From assembly GCF_000220395.1 (NCBI RefSeq), contig NW_004086988.1, positions 1 to 21,080 on the forward strand: a stretch of 21,080 bases of DNA. Direction: 5' to 3'. Of this stretch, positions 10,736-20,483 are shown piece by piece. How positions within the stretch are numbered: the first letter of the stretch is position 1; every line of letters begins with the position of its first letter. A model generated the notes under the pieces. It had not been told where the DNA came from, ran no database searches, and was given only the letters and a program-made list of their open reading frames with translations. This stretch comes from Ichthyophthirius multifiliis (taxonomy: Eukaryota > Ciliophora > Oligohymenophorea > Hymenostomatida). The translations under genes were made by a program, and so were the position numbers.

Positions 10736-11623
10736 ATGAATTAATCCATTACTTCAGAAAATATTGAAAACAATCAAAAAATTAAAAAAAATACTGATGA
10801 CCTTGAATTATCACATCAAAAAAATTCAGAAACTCCAAATATTCTGAGCCCCTAATCTTAAAGCGAATAACAGTATTTTAATGAAAAAAATGATTTTTAT
10901 GATTAATAAGATGAAGAGGAAGAAGTATATAAGCAATTTCATTTGTCATTTTAATAATGTGATAAACACTAAAATGATTCTTAAATTTCTTCAATAAATT
11001 GTTAAGATTCAGCATTCGACATACAAATTAATAAAAATAAATAATAAAATAGTATAGAAAATACATAAATATAGGCATTAAATAAAGAAACTGAAGAATT
11101 TTTAAAGAAAATTTAAGAATTAGAAATTTAAAATAAAACTTATGTTTAGAAGATAGGCATATTTAAAGAATAAGTACAAGTTATAGGTAAAATTGATTTT
11201 GAAATAAATTAAAAACTAAGTATCTTAAAATAAAAAAATGAAGATTTATAAAAATAATTAAACTTAAATTAAAATTTAGAAAATATAAACATAAAATTAA
11301 AAGAAAAAGAAAAATTAAATAAAAATAAGTTCTCTTATATAGAAAATAGTGAAAGCATATCAAATTAAATAATAGAAAATTAATAATTAAAAAAAGAAAA
11401 AAATCAAATAAAAGTTAAACTTTTAATTTCATCTATTTAAGATTTTATATAATGTTCATAAGAATTGAATTAAATTTCAAAAGAAGTTCTTATTGCTTAT
11501 ACTCCTTAATAAATGCAACATAAACTAAATAATAAAATTAAATCAATTGAAATAAATTAGTAGATATATATTAAAGCTATTTATAAATAATTAGATAACT
11601 TTATTTTTTCATTAAATAATTGA
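10736..11623 (+). CDS. Gln/Asn-rich coiled-coil protein, function unknown
   Basis: A single uninterrupted frame of 295 codons runs from ATG 10736 to TGA 11621-11623, with many TAA/TAG codons read as Gln. The first 120 residues are polar and low-complexity, rich in Ser, Asn, Gln and acid (NDFYDQQDEEEEVYKQF). From about residue 125 it becomes a continuous amphipathic helix with heptad-like spacing (KETEEFLKKIQELEIQNKTY, then NINIKLKEKEKLNKNKF). A more ordered segment with KVKLLISSIQDFIQCSQELN lies at the C-terminus. No TM segment, signal peptide or catalytic motif is visible. This is typical of ciliate cytoskeletal or scaffold proteins, but nothing assigns a role. The high A+T makes long open frames easier by chance, yet the sustained acidic/Lys/Gln pattern and clean ATG and TGA support a real gene. 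It is divergent from the B-box gene across 80 bp. Confidence 0.75.
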
Positions 11624-12084
11624 ATAATAAATTTTTTTGTTTTATTATTATTTTTTTACTTTATAGTTGTTATTATTATTATTTTTTAATATTTTTTTAA
11701 TTCAATATTTCTTTTATTTAACTAGAAAAATTTAATATATTTAAAATATTTTAACATATAATTTATTTTTCAATTATTTTTAAATTTAATTTTTTAATTT
11801 GAATGTTTTTTTTTTATTAAAATAAATAACTAAATGTAAATATAATAATAATAAAAAAAATTAATTATTCTTTTTAAAATTTTATCTTTAAGAAATAATA
11901 TAATTTTTAAATTTTTTTTCTACTTATACTTAACATATAAATTAAAAAGGTATAAAATAAGAGATATAGAAATAATTCATTTAATAATATAAATTAAAAA
12001 ATATTTCATTTATACATAAAAATATATTTTTTAATAAAATAAATATATAAAAATAAAAAATAATTATATTAATAATTAAAAAAA
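11624..12084. other. Gene-free spacer
   Basis: About 460 bp of nearly pure A+T lies between the coiled-coil stop and the carrier start. A short (ATT)n-like tract is near 11640-11690. No RNA gene or frame is supported; hydrophobic minus-strand frames here and just downstream are A/T artefacts. Confidence 0.55.
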
Positions 12085-13023
12085 ATGTAAAAAAGTTAAA
12101 TCCACACAATTGAATAATAGAACACGTTAATAAAAGCCAAAAAAAAAAATTAGAATAATCATGCATATTTAGGAGCAATGTCCGGGTTAATATCGAGTAC
12201 CGTTTTGCATCCATTAGAAGTTGTAAAAATAGGCATAATAATAAATCCGATGAAAATTGAAAATATAGAAAAAGTAAATGTTATTAGATAAATATTAATA
12301 GTAGGAAAACATATACATTAAACTGAAGGATTAAAAGGGTATTTTAGAGGATTATTACCCGAAATATTAAGAGCAACATTAAGTACAGCAATTTATTTTC
12401 ATATTTTGAAAGAATTAGAACTATTTTTTAAAACCAAACAAGCAATAAGTGATGATTAATATTCAAGTTTTATTTCCTCAGCAATTGCTAGAATGGCTGC
12501 AGCTTATTTCACTAATCCACTATCAGTGGTTGCTTCAAGAATAGAAGTGCCAGGATTTCATGTATATAAAAACATGTTTGATGGGATTAAAAAAATATAT
12601 AAATATGAGGGAATCGGATAGTTTATGAAAGGTTCATGGACATCATCTGCTAAAGAAGGCCCTTTTGCTGGGACTTATTATGTTTTATATAAAAACATTA
12701 AATAAATGTTCAAAGATTCGAATATTCATTATACATAAGTTTCTATGATTTCAGGTATGGTTTCTGGTATTGTTGCTACAACGGTTTCTCATCCTTTTGA
12801 AATTATTAGGGCTAGATTACAAATTATGAGCAAGTTTGAAAAAAATCCAGCGTATTAGTATTCAGGTATCTTCGATGCTTTCAGAAAAATATATATTTAT
12901 GAAGGTTTTACAGGATATTATAGAGGTTTGGCTCCTAGATTAGTTAGAAAACCTTTAGCTAATACTTTAACTTTTGGAATTTTCGAATTCTTTCATAATA
13001 CTTTTAATTATACAAAGTGGTGA
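12085..13023 (+). CDS. Mitochondrial carrier, SLC25A38/Hem25 (glycine carrier) type
   Basis: Mitochondrial carriers have three repeats of two TM helices in the inner membrane. The SLC25A38/Hem25 branch moves glycine in for 5-aminolevulinate, hence haem, synthesis. This intronless 312-aa frame has all three signature positions: HPLEVVK (42-48), NPLSVVASR (144-152) and HPFEIIRAR (236-244). Each is followed by the matrix-helix EG element: TEGLKGYFRGLLP, YEGIGQFMKGSW and YEGFTGYYRGLAPR. The second signature has Ser where most carriers have an acid; SLC25A38 likewise has a non-acidic residue there. SRIEVPGF...YKNMFDGIKKIY followed by KEGPFAGTYYVLYKN also resembles that subfamily, so I favour it, but substrate assignment by eye is not firm. 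The ATG at 12085 gives a basic, Gln-rich 26-residue lead-in. A later in-frame Met (residue 32) would cut into helix 1, so the upstream start is preferred. TGA is at 13021-13023. Confidence 0.88.
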
Positions 13024-13871
13024 TTCTTTGGTTTAAATGCTTTTTATTTTATTTTTCTTTTTCTTGTTTTATTTATTTCATAAAATATATTTTAAATCAT
13101 TAATTTTTATTAAACTAATTTTGATAAAAAATTAAAATTATTTTATTTTTATATATTAATACCTAAATATGTTATAGTTTATATAAAAATATATTTTTAT
13201 TGGTTTTATATTTAAATAAATAAAATATAAATTAAAAATAAGCATATTTTATTGTATAAACTTATAAAATGTATAAATTATATATTTATTATTAATTAAT
13301 TAATTAAATTAAATTAATTTTAAATGCCCAATAAAATTCTTTGTCTAGAAATGTTTTTTTTCTTTTAAATTTAATGATTATATCGATTTTTTATTTATTA
13401 AATTTAATTAAAAATTTTATAAATTTTTATTTGAAATAATCAGTAAAAAAAAAATTATTATTATAATTATGATTTCGTTGGTTTTTTTATAACAAATAAT
13501 AACATAAATATATTAAATTAAATATTTTTATATAAATTAACTTATTCAATAAAAAATATGAGCAAATTAATATATAAAGTTTTAATTTTATATAAATTTA
13601 ATAAATATTTTATTATTTTAATTTTATATATAATATAAAAAAACAAAATATTTAATATTTATTATAATTACATTATAAAATGTTTATATATTAAGAAAAA
13701 CTTTTCAAAGAAATTTTATTTATAAATATAGAATTAATTATTATAAAAAAATTTATTTTTATATTTAAACATTTTTATTTAATTAATATATTATTAAATT
13801 TAGTATTTTCTAATAAAATAAAAGATTTTTTTTTATATAATTAATTTATTACTTTTTAATCTTTAAAATAA
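13024..13871. other. Gene-free spacer
   Basis: About 850 bp of A/T-rich DNA between the carrier stop and the SET gene start. It has many short TTAATTAA palindromes and T-runs but no coding signal, tRNA or repeat array on either strand. It must hold the carrier 3' end and the SET promoter. Confidence 0.55.
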
Positions 13872-15847
13872 ATGAAATACGATGAACTGAATATTGAATT
13901 AACTCAAAAAGCCCAAAATGACTAAAATTATATTCGATACATAAAGTGGTTAAAAGATGGTGGTGCAATATTTGATAATATAGAATTTCCTGTAGCATTT
14001 GGCCCTACAGGATACATAGGAGTAATAGCAAAAGAGGAAATACCAGCAAATAAAGTATTTGTGGCAATCCCTAATAATCTATTATTAAGTACATACCTAG
14101 TTGAATAAAGCGAATTAAAAGTAATTTTGGAGGAAAATCCTCATTTGTTTGATCTAGATGAAGATGACGATGCTTAATTTAATAAATTAGCATTATATTT
14201 AATGAAGGAAAAAATAAAAGGCGAAAATTCATTTTGGTATCCATATTTATAAATAGCTCCTGAGAGTTTTACACTTTTAGATTGGAAAGAAGAAGAAGTG
14301 CAAGAAATAGGAGATCATTACTTATATTTATAGTATAGAGAATTTAGAATATCAGTATTTTTTTTATAAAAAATAAAAAAATAAAAAATATGTTTAAAAG
14401 ATGTTCGCAAAATACAATGATTTTGAAAAAACTTTAAAAAAATATCCAAAAGAAATTTTTTCAATAGAAAAACTTAACTATTAATTATTCAAGTGGAGTT
14501 ATTAATTTTGCATTACAAGGTGTTACGGATGGAATTTTCCATATACCTTGCTAGTTCCTTTAGCAGATGCATTCAATCATTCAAAAGATGGGAATATAAA
14601 TTTAATTTTTAACCGAAAAACAGAAAACGGGCAATTAAAAAACCCAATAACTATATTTTAAAAAATAAAAAAGTCGATTTTTCAATTTTCCAAGAATTCA
14701 TATATTCCTAAAATGAACTTGAGAAGATTCATTTGACTCCAAATATTAAAAAAGACTATATTTTTTCAAATAAACAAATTTTTAAAAATAATAATAATCA
14801 AGATTTTGATGAAAAAAAATATATTAAAATTGTTAACGGATACTTTATTAAAAACGGTTAGAAAAATATTTGGGAATTACCTTATTTTTCGACTACTGAA
14901 ACAGAAGAAAATGATTAATGTGAAAGTGATGAAAACTTAGAAAAAACGAAAAACTTTAATCTTTAAAAATTAAAGAAAGTATTATTGTTTAATAGAATTT
15001 GTAAAAAAATACATAAGAAGATACCCGATATGAACTTATAGAAAATTTTAAAGAATACTCTTAAGAAATTCTTCGAGAAAACAAATACAAAAATTCACTT
15101 TTAGAATAAAAATGGGACTGGTACAACCCTTAAGATAATAACAATTACTTTACAGTAAGTAATGCGAAAAAAATATGTAAAAATTAGCAAATTTACCATT
15201 GTTATGGCCGTAGAAATAATAGATATTTATTAAATTGGTATGGGTTTTGCATGGAAAATAATCCGTATGATTCTTTTCCATTTAGAATTTTTTTAAAAGA
15301 AGAAAATCTAAAACAAAGCCTTTTTATAGGATATATCACTGAATTTTAATAAGAAAAAGGACTCATTCCTTTTCTAGGGGTTGATAGAAATTTCGAAGAT
15401 TTTACTAAGGAATTTAGACTCAAAAAAACTAAAGTCTGTTTGGATTTTTTATCTTTTTTAAGATTCAGAGTTTTAAAAAAATAAAATAAAAATATTAAAG
15501 TTACTGTACCTAGTAGTATTCAAGTCGAAATTTATATTTTTAAAGAATGTTGTATTATATTTGAATTAATTTTGGATTTAATAAATTAATAAAGATGCTA
15601 AAGCTAATAATTATTTGCTATTATTTTAAGAGAAGAGCATTTAGATATTATAAAAACTCATATTAATTTATCAAAACTTATTATGGAAATTCTAGCTTCT
15701 GTTGAAAGTACTTAGAATTTAAAATCGGCTGTTTAAAATTTTTATGAGAAATGGGAAACTAATGAAGAGTAATATAACAGTAATAGAGAAAAAATTAGGC
15801 ATTATATACATATGCTATATTTTGGAATATTTAAATAAAAAAATTGA
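13872..15847 (+). CDS. SET-domain protein methyltransferase, Rubisco-LSMT/SETD3-SETD4 class
   Basis: This class transfers methyl groups from S-adenosylmethionine to Lys or His of non-histone proteins. It combines a SET domain split by an iSET insert with a C-terminal helical substrate-binding domain. N-terminal features are IKWLKDGGAIFDNIEFPVAF, then GYIGVIAKEEIPANKVFVAI, PNNLLLS and FWYPYLQIAPESF. After an intron (14355-14400, phase 0) comes the iSET helix region and FPYTLLVPLADAFNHSKDG, with the SET-typical Asn-His-Ser. NRYLLNWYGFCMENNPYDSF, the conserved post-SET element (LLxxYGFxxxxNPxD), follows, then a helical domain with LREEHLDIIKTHINL. The frame must change twice, once near 14655-14673 and once near 14940-15010. 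Each is consistent with one missing base, both regions being A-rich, giving about 643 aa. The region between DAFNHS and NRYLL is long (about 200 residues, with ETEENDQCESDENLEK) compared with the family and looks like an acidic insertion. TGA at 15845-15847. Confidence 0.87.
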
Positions 15848-17067
15848 ATTAAATATTTATTTTAAAATAAATATTTTATAAAGTAAAATGTAAAATAAAT
15901 ATATATTTTTTACTTTTTAATAAAAATTAAATAATTATAAGTATATTTACTTGTATTATAAATATTAGGTATTTAATTCAAACAAAATATATAGTAAAAA
16001 TGTAAAAATATAATGTTTTTAAACAAAAACTATTTAAATAATAAAAAAAATTAATCAAAAATAAACACAAAAGGAAATAATTAAAAATATAAAGTAGAAA
16101 TAAAAAAGTAGATGAAACAATTAACAATAAATAATCAAAAAAGATTGCATAGATATAATTTGATATGATTTTATAAATAAGAAGAAAATGTAAAAAAAAA
16201 AAGTTTAATGATGCTTGAATATTACTATAAGAAATCAAAATTATCTTTATATTTTAATTTAAAATTTTAGAATTTTAGAATTTTTTTATGAATATATAAT
16301 AAATTGCTAATCTCTTATTTTTTTTATTATATAAAATAATACTTAAATATTATTTTTATTAATAGAAATAAAATATAATTAATTTATTAAAGGTTTGATT
16401 TTTTTTTTTTTTAAATTAATATTTTTATTAATATTAAAAAAATTTAAAAATAATAGAGTTATTTAATTTGATTCAATAGACTATATAATGGATAAAATTA
16501 GTTTAAATTAATTAATTATATTGCTTAAAATATAATATTAAATTAATTAAAATATGAATTATAAGAATTAGCATTCTCTAGAAAGTAGTTACATTTATTT
16601 AATTAAATGTTATGAAAATAAAAATGAAAATGTTTAAAAATAATATTTATTTATAATAATAAAAATTATGAATATTATATTATAAATAAAAAATAATATT
16701 TTATTTAAAATTATCATATTATTATTATAAATATAATTTAAATTTAAATATATTATTATTTAATATATAAAATATATATATATTTTGTAAAATATATATA
16801 ATCAAAAATATTAATTAATAAAAGAATAAAATAAATAGGTATAATTAAAAACATTAAATTATATTAAATTAATATAAAAATTTAAATATTTTAAATAATA
16901 TTATTTTATATTTTTATTTTTTTTATAATTTTTTTTTTTAATAATTTTTTTATATAAATAGCTTTATTTATTTATAAACTTCATATATTTCTTGTTTTTT
17001 TATTTTATTAAAAATAATATTTTAAATTATTATAAAAAAAAAATAAAAAAAATAATATATATAAAAA
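15848..17067. other. Gene-free A/T-rich spacer
   Basis: This 1.2-kb stretch of extreme A+T includes T11-T13 and A8-A9 runs and a TATATA tract near 16768-16800. I find no gene, RNA or ordered repeat. A short slightly G-containing segment (16480-16600, with an AGAAAGTAGTTAC motif) has no frame of note. The final 150 bp is the promoter side of the Cys-rich gene. Confidence 0.55.
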
Positions 17068-17514
17068 ATGATCAAAAAAATAACCTCATTAATTACTATT
17101 TTTGCTATTGTAGGAACTATAGCTTATGTTTTCAACTCTGAAAACTTTTAAGATAACCATTTACTTAAAAAACTTTAAAAAAACTTAAAATAACCCTTTA
17201 ATCTTAATGCTTTCTCATATGGTTAAAGCTCTAATTGCATTAAATACTGTACTGATATTGGTGGAGTAAACTGTTTAAACAATGGATAAGCTCACTGTTG
17301 CAAAGATAAAGCATCATGCATTTAAAATCCAATTGTTAAAACTAGCTTTTTATGTGCTGATACTCATATTCATTCTAAATTTACTACTATTACCAGCTAA
17401 TCATAATGCGAAAAAGCTAACACAAACGAAAACCCAAAACCAAACACAAACGCAAACGCAAATATTTTAAAAGTTGGATTGATATTATTAGCTCTTTTAG
17501 CATTATTATTCTGA
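17068..17514 (+). CDS. Small secreted Cys-rich protein with GPI-type tail
   Basis: An intronless frame of 148 codons, TAA read as Gln, TGA at 17512-17514. It has a signal peptide (MIKKITSLITIFAIVGTIAY, cleavage plausible near residue 20-25), a charged linker (NFQDNHLLKKLQKNLKQ) and a core with eight Cys at about 57, 61, 69, 77, 78, 84, 96 and 114. An Asn/Thr/Pro/Ala spacer (NTNENPKPNTNANA) precedes a purely hydrophobic tail (LKVGLILLALLALLF) ending at the last residue. Signal peptide, Cys core, small polar spacer and terminal hydrophobic tail are the layout of a GPI-anchored surface protein. That layout is shared by ciliate immobilisation antigens, but those are longer and have repeated Cys modules, so I do not call this one an i-antigen. 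The even Cys number fits four disulfides. A decayed copy lies at about 20070-20256. No family name can be given. Confidence 0.82.
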
Positions 17515-17740
17515 TTACAAAAAATATTTTATAACAAATAAATATTAAATTTCTATATTATTTATTTTTATTTTTCTTTAAATTTTTTTTTCTATCATAT
17601 AGTAATTAATTATATATGTATTTTTATATATTCATTTTTAATATAATAAATTCTTCTTTCACTAATTGAAATATATTTTGATCATAAAAAAGAATTTTTA
17701 AATAATAAAAACATAAATATTTTTATTCATTTTATTTTTA

Positions 17741-17819
17741 TTTTATTTTATTTTATTTTATTTTATTTTATATTTTATTTTTATTTTTATTTTTATTTTT
17801 ATTTTTATTTTTATTTTTG
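17741..17819. repeat. TTTTA then ATTTTT microsatellite
   Basis: Six tandem TTTTA units (17741-17770) are followed after a short break by about seven tandem ATTTTT units (to about 17819). The array lies between the 3' ends of the Cys-rich gene (plus) and the phosphatase gene (minus). The move from 5-mer to 6-mer units suggests replication slippage in two steps. The rest of this spacer (17515-17919) holds no other feature. Confidence 0.85.
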
Positions 17820-17919
17820 TTTTTATATTTATTCTTATTATTTTCTAAAATTAATTTTTATATACTTTTTTACTTAAATATAATATTATATTGAATAAAA
17901 AAATAAATGATAATTTCTT

Positions 17920-19459
17920 TCAAAACAAAATAATAATACTTAATGAAAAATAAAAAGCCTTTAAAATAAATCCAAAGGTAATAGTCTTCTAAATGTAAAA
18001 CACATCACTCTAAACAATAAATTTATTATTATAAATATTTTAAATATAAGAAAAATGCTCAAATTTTAAATGAGTTTTATTCATATAGCTAATCACACTA
18101 TATCCAAATCTATCATCCACTATTTAAGAATTTTTAGAGTTTTAATAATATTAAGGACTATCATATATAGCCCCTGTGCTTCCATCAATAACATAGACAG
18201 GAGCTTTCGGGTTATTATAAATATAACAAATTTCATCATTACAATCTGAATCCTTAGTAAATTAGGGTTCTCCATCATAAATAGGATGATGTCTTTCATA
18301 GGCATGAATATGTCCACCTAAATACAAATCGACTTTATATTAAACAAAAAGATCTTCCATTTTTTAGAATTAGTTACTGTATTAACCACAATTATTCCAA
18401 ACTTACAAACTACAATGCAAAGGAATATGTGAGTAAATTACTGCAAAAGAATAGTTTCATCGAATATTTTACAAAGTATATTCCATTTTATTCAATAAAG
18501 TCTACATTTTTTCCATCTATATAATTTCTTTTGCTAAAATCATCGATAAAAGCCATATCAAATCCATTAAATCCTATGAATAATACATCTCCTACCGCCC
18601 AAGTATAATAATCGTTATCTGGACCTGGGTTTCTGTAAAACTAATTGTAAAATTCATACATATTTCCTTTATCTTCATGATTTCCAGCAATTGAATTAAA
18701 GGCTATTTCATTAAAATAAGTTTCAGTTTCTTTCATAAATTTTAGTCCTTTTTCTCCATTAAGGTCATGAAGGTCATAACCGTAATCTCCTCCCCCAATT
18801 ATAGATACGAACTTATCTTTTTATTTTAAAAAAAATATTTTTATATTTTTATATTTATTTTATTTACCATTGTTTTATTATTAATGTTTTTTTAAAAAAC
18901 TTAAAACAGGAGAAGTAGTATCAAAGTCAGCTACAAATGCGACTTAAAATTATTAGTATTGCTATATAGTAAGATGAAAGTAATTAAATGGTCCTTTGAC
19001 TCCTACAGTATTATCATCCTTTTAATACACAAGATCATATTTAAAGTATTCATTTGATCTAAAATTTTCTGCATTAATTTTAATAGAATGAAAATATACA
19101 TTCATTTATTAGTCTTTCTTCAAATTTTATGTTAATAATTATTATCTTTAAGCCCAAGGAATACTCCTAATATCTTGTTTTGAAGAATCCAATACTTGCA
19201 AATTCATTTTCTTAGGTTATTAAGAAGACTGAGCTACTAAGTAGTTAGTATACGTATTAATTATTAATTTATTTTCTTTACATTCATTAGTTGTAAAATA
19301 AGTTACTTCATAATGGTAAGTTGGATTCGATATTTGAGGATTGTATTTGTCACCTAAATTTACTTTTACACCTTAAGGTTAACATTTTTCAGCTGTAACA
19401 TTTACTAAAGAATTCGCTAAATAAAATAAAATAATATGTAATCCAAATAATTAAATCAT
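17920..19459 (-). CDS. Secreted purple acid phosphatase-like metallophosphoesterase
   Basis: Purple acid phosphatases use a two-metal centre to hydrolyse phosphate monoesters outside the cell or in vacuoles. The N-terminus is a signal peptide (MIQLFGLHIILFYLANSLVN). A beta-rich domain with NPTYHYEVTYFTTNEC and GVKGPFNYFHLT leads to the catalytic domain. Its five metal/phosphate motifs appear in order: ADFD (177-180, normally GDxG), GGGDYGYD (205-212), GNHE (242-245), VIYSHIP, and GGHIHAYER. VYVIDGSTGA follows, as in the family. The C-terminus is hydrophobic (FGFILKAFYFSLSIIILF), perhaps a membrane or GPI tail. Intron at 18817-18867. Between NVDF and AVIYSHIP the frame shifts once. The better-looking alternative reading there (MEYTLQNIR) meets a TGA, so this spot is an error or a lesion. 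Start at 19457-19459, stop at 17920-17922; about 495 aa corrected. Codons 72-254 are repeated at the window's right edge. Confidence 0.88.
18648..19245. repeat. Direct repeat, copy 1 (inside phosphatase gene)
   Basis: This segment covers about codons 72-254 of the phosphatase gene, including the intron. It recurs in the same orientation at 20484-21080. The only difference noticed is one T fewer in the second copy (CATTTTCTTAG here against CATTTCTTAG there). The left boundary is sharp: TAAAATTCATACA is shared, while the flanks to the left differ. Confidence 0.95.
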
Positions 19460-19909
19460 TTTAATTTTAAATAAAATTATAAAGTCTAATTATATAATAT
19501 TTTCTAATAAAATTTATAAAAGAAATTAAATTATTTAAATAATATTTTATTTTTATATTAATTAAAGTAATTGTCATATAAATTTTATAAGTAAATATAT
19601 ATTAATCGATACATTTTCATTTAATTTTAATAGTATATTTAAATAAAATTAAATACAAACCAATAAGGAATAAAAACCGAAATATTTATAAATAACAAAT
19701 ATAAGTTTAGGTTGCTTTATTAAAAAAAGTTCTATAAAAATTGATTTAGTTGAAGATTGAAATATTAAAAAAACAGACCCACGTACTTTGATTTTTAATA
19801 ATCTTTAAAAGGTACAGTCCTTGTTTCTCGTCATTAAAAAAAAAAAAAATATTTTAAAATATAATAGAAAAATTAAAAATATCCTTTCTAATTGATAGAA
19901 AATATTGAA
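19460..19909. other. Spacer with a small G+C-richer island
   Basis: This is the upstream region of the phosphatase gene. Most is plain A/T, but about 19770-19835 is clearly richer in G+C (CAGACCCACGTACTTTG and GGTACAGTCCTTG), followed by A14 at 19836-19849. GTACTTT (19783-19789) can pair with AAAGGTAC (19808-19815) with one G-T wobble, making a weak hairpin. No tRNA or known RNA signature is recognised. Confidence 0.45.
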
Positions 19910-20036
19910 ATGGCAGGAATTGCAACAATTAGTGATTATAAAAAAGATCAAACTTAAATGGTTAAAAATATTTAAAAAGAAATTATGAATTTAATTTACT
20001 AATTGAAAATATCCAAATCGATTATGCAGCTTTGTG
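19910..20036 (+). pseudogene. Possible gene 5' fragment of unknown origin
   Basis: ATG at 19910 opens MAGIATISDYKKDQTQMVKN, with good codon character for this genome. After about 35 codons the sense becomes doubtful. Another frame then reads YEFNLLIENIQIDYAALCTI, as if one indel separated them. The sequence merges at about 20070 into DNA homologous to the Cys-rich gene in a different context, so it cannot continue as a normal gene. It may be a first exon or a fragment of an unrelated gene cut by the rearrangement. No family recognised. Confidence 0.35.
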
Positions 20037-20069
20037 TACGATTTTTAATAAAATTTATTTATAAAAAAT

Positions 20070-20256
20070 AATTAAAATAAATAAAAATAACAACTTAAAT
20101 TATGATTTTTATTTATTGTTAGAAAATTATCCTATGTATTTAATTTGAAAATCTTTAAGATAACTATTTATTAAAAAACTTCACTATATCATATATTTTT
20201 CTCATATGGTTAAAGCTCTAACTAAGTACATAAATTTTTATACAGATATATTAAAA
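20070..20256 (+). pseudogene. Decayed fragment of the Cys-rich GPI protein gene
   Basis: This aligns by eye with 17068-17258. The shared order is AAAATAAC, then a TATG region, then TGAAAA-C-TTTAAGATAAC, then TTAAAAAACTT. It ends with the identical 22 bases TCTCATATGGTTAAAGCTCTAA (copy at about 20200-20221, parent at about 17213-17234; only part is quoted where runs exceed 20). The copy has no ATG at the parent's start position, has small deletions that break the parent frame, and loses homology before any Cys of the core. The rest of the gene (about 255 bp) is absent. It is non-functional as a Cys-rich protein. Confidence 0.75.
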
Positions 20257-20483
20257 AAATTAATTTAGAATAGATAAATATATAATTTCTATTTTATTTA
20301 TATTTATTATATATATATTCATTATATTTATTTATTTTTAACTTTTATAAAATTAATTTTTCTATTAATATATTGATATATATTTAAATAATAACAAAAT
20401 AATATATAAATAATTTCATTCTTAATAATTTTTAATTTTTTTTTATAATTTTAATTATTTTTTTAAAAATATAAAAATTATAA
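20257..20483. other. Junction spacer between the two duplicated fragments
   Basis: About 230 bp of A/T with TATATA tracts separates the end of homology to the Cys-rich gene from the start of the phosphatase repeat. The equivalent interval at the first locus is about 1.4 kb and contains the end of the Cys-rich gene, the microsatellite and the phosphatase 3' half, so at least 1.1 kb is missing here. Confidence 0.6.

Noticed and set aside
11181-11363. Hydrophobic minus-strand frame
   Set aside because: It is antisense to the coiled-coil gene, whose plus-strand frame is complete and coherent; Leu/Phe/Ile content is the mirror of Lys/Asn/Glu codons.
11981-12214. Hydrophobic minus-strand frame near the carrier start
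   Set aside because: It overlaps the carrier coding start and A/T spacer, has no domain, and is explained by composition.
15978-16238. 86-residue Phe/Leu/Tyr-rich minus-strand frame
   Set aside because: Almost entirely T-rich codons from an A-rich strand, no motif, no neighbour support. It could mimic a membrane protein but composition is enough to explain it.
17282-17470. Standard-code frame MDKLTVAKIKHH...
   Set aside because: It is an off-frame shadow of the Cys-rich GPI gene, visible only because TAA/TAG were treated as stops.
18120-18317. Minus-strand Met/Ile-rich frame
   Set aside because: It is an off-frame shadow of the phosphatase gene; the true frame here carries GGHIHAYER and VYVIDGSTGA.
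18480-18540. Phosphatase TGA as selenocysteine
   Set aside because: No purple acid phosphatase is known to me with selenocysteine at this linker, no SECIS-like hairpin is evident, and the site already needs a frame correction.
19574-19834. 87-codon minus-strand TGA-free frame (MTRNKDCTFQRL...)
   Set aside because: It starts in the G+C-richer island but soon becomes Ile/Leu/Phe A/T sequence, lies upstream of the phosphatase start on the same strand, and has no recognisable motif.
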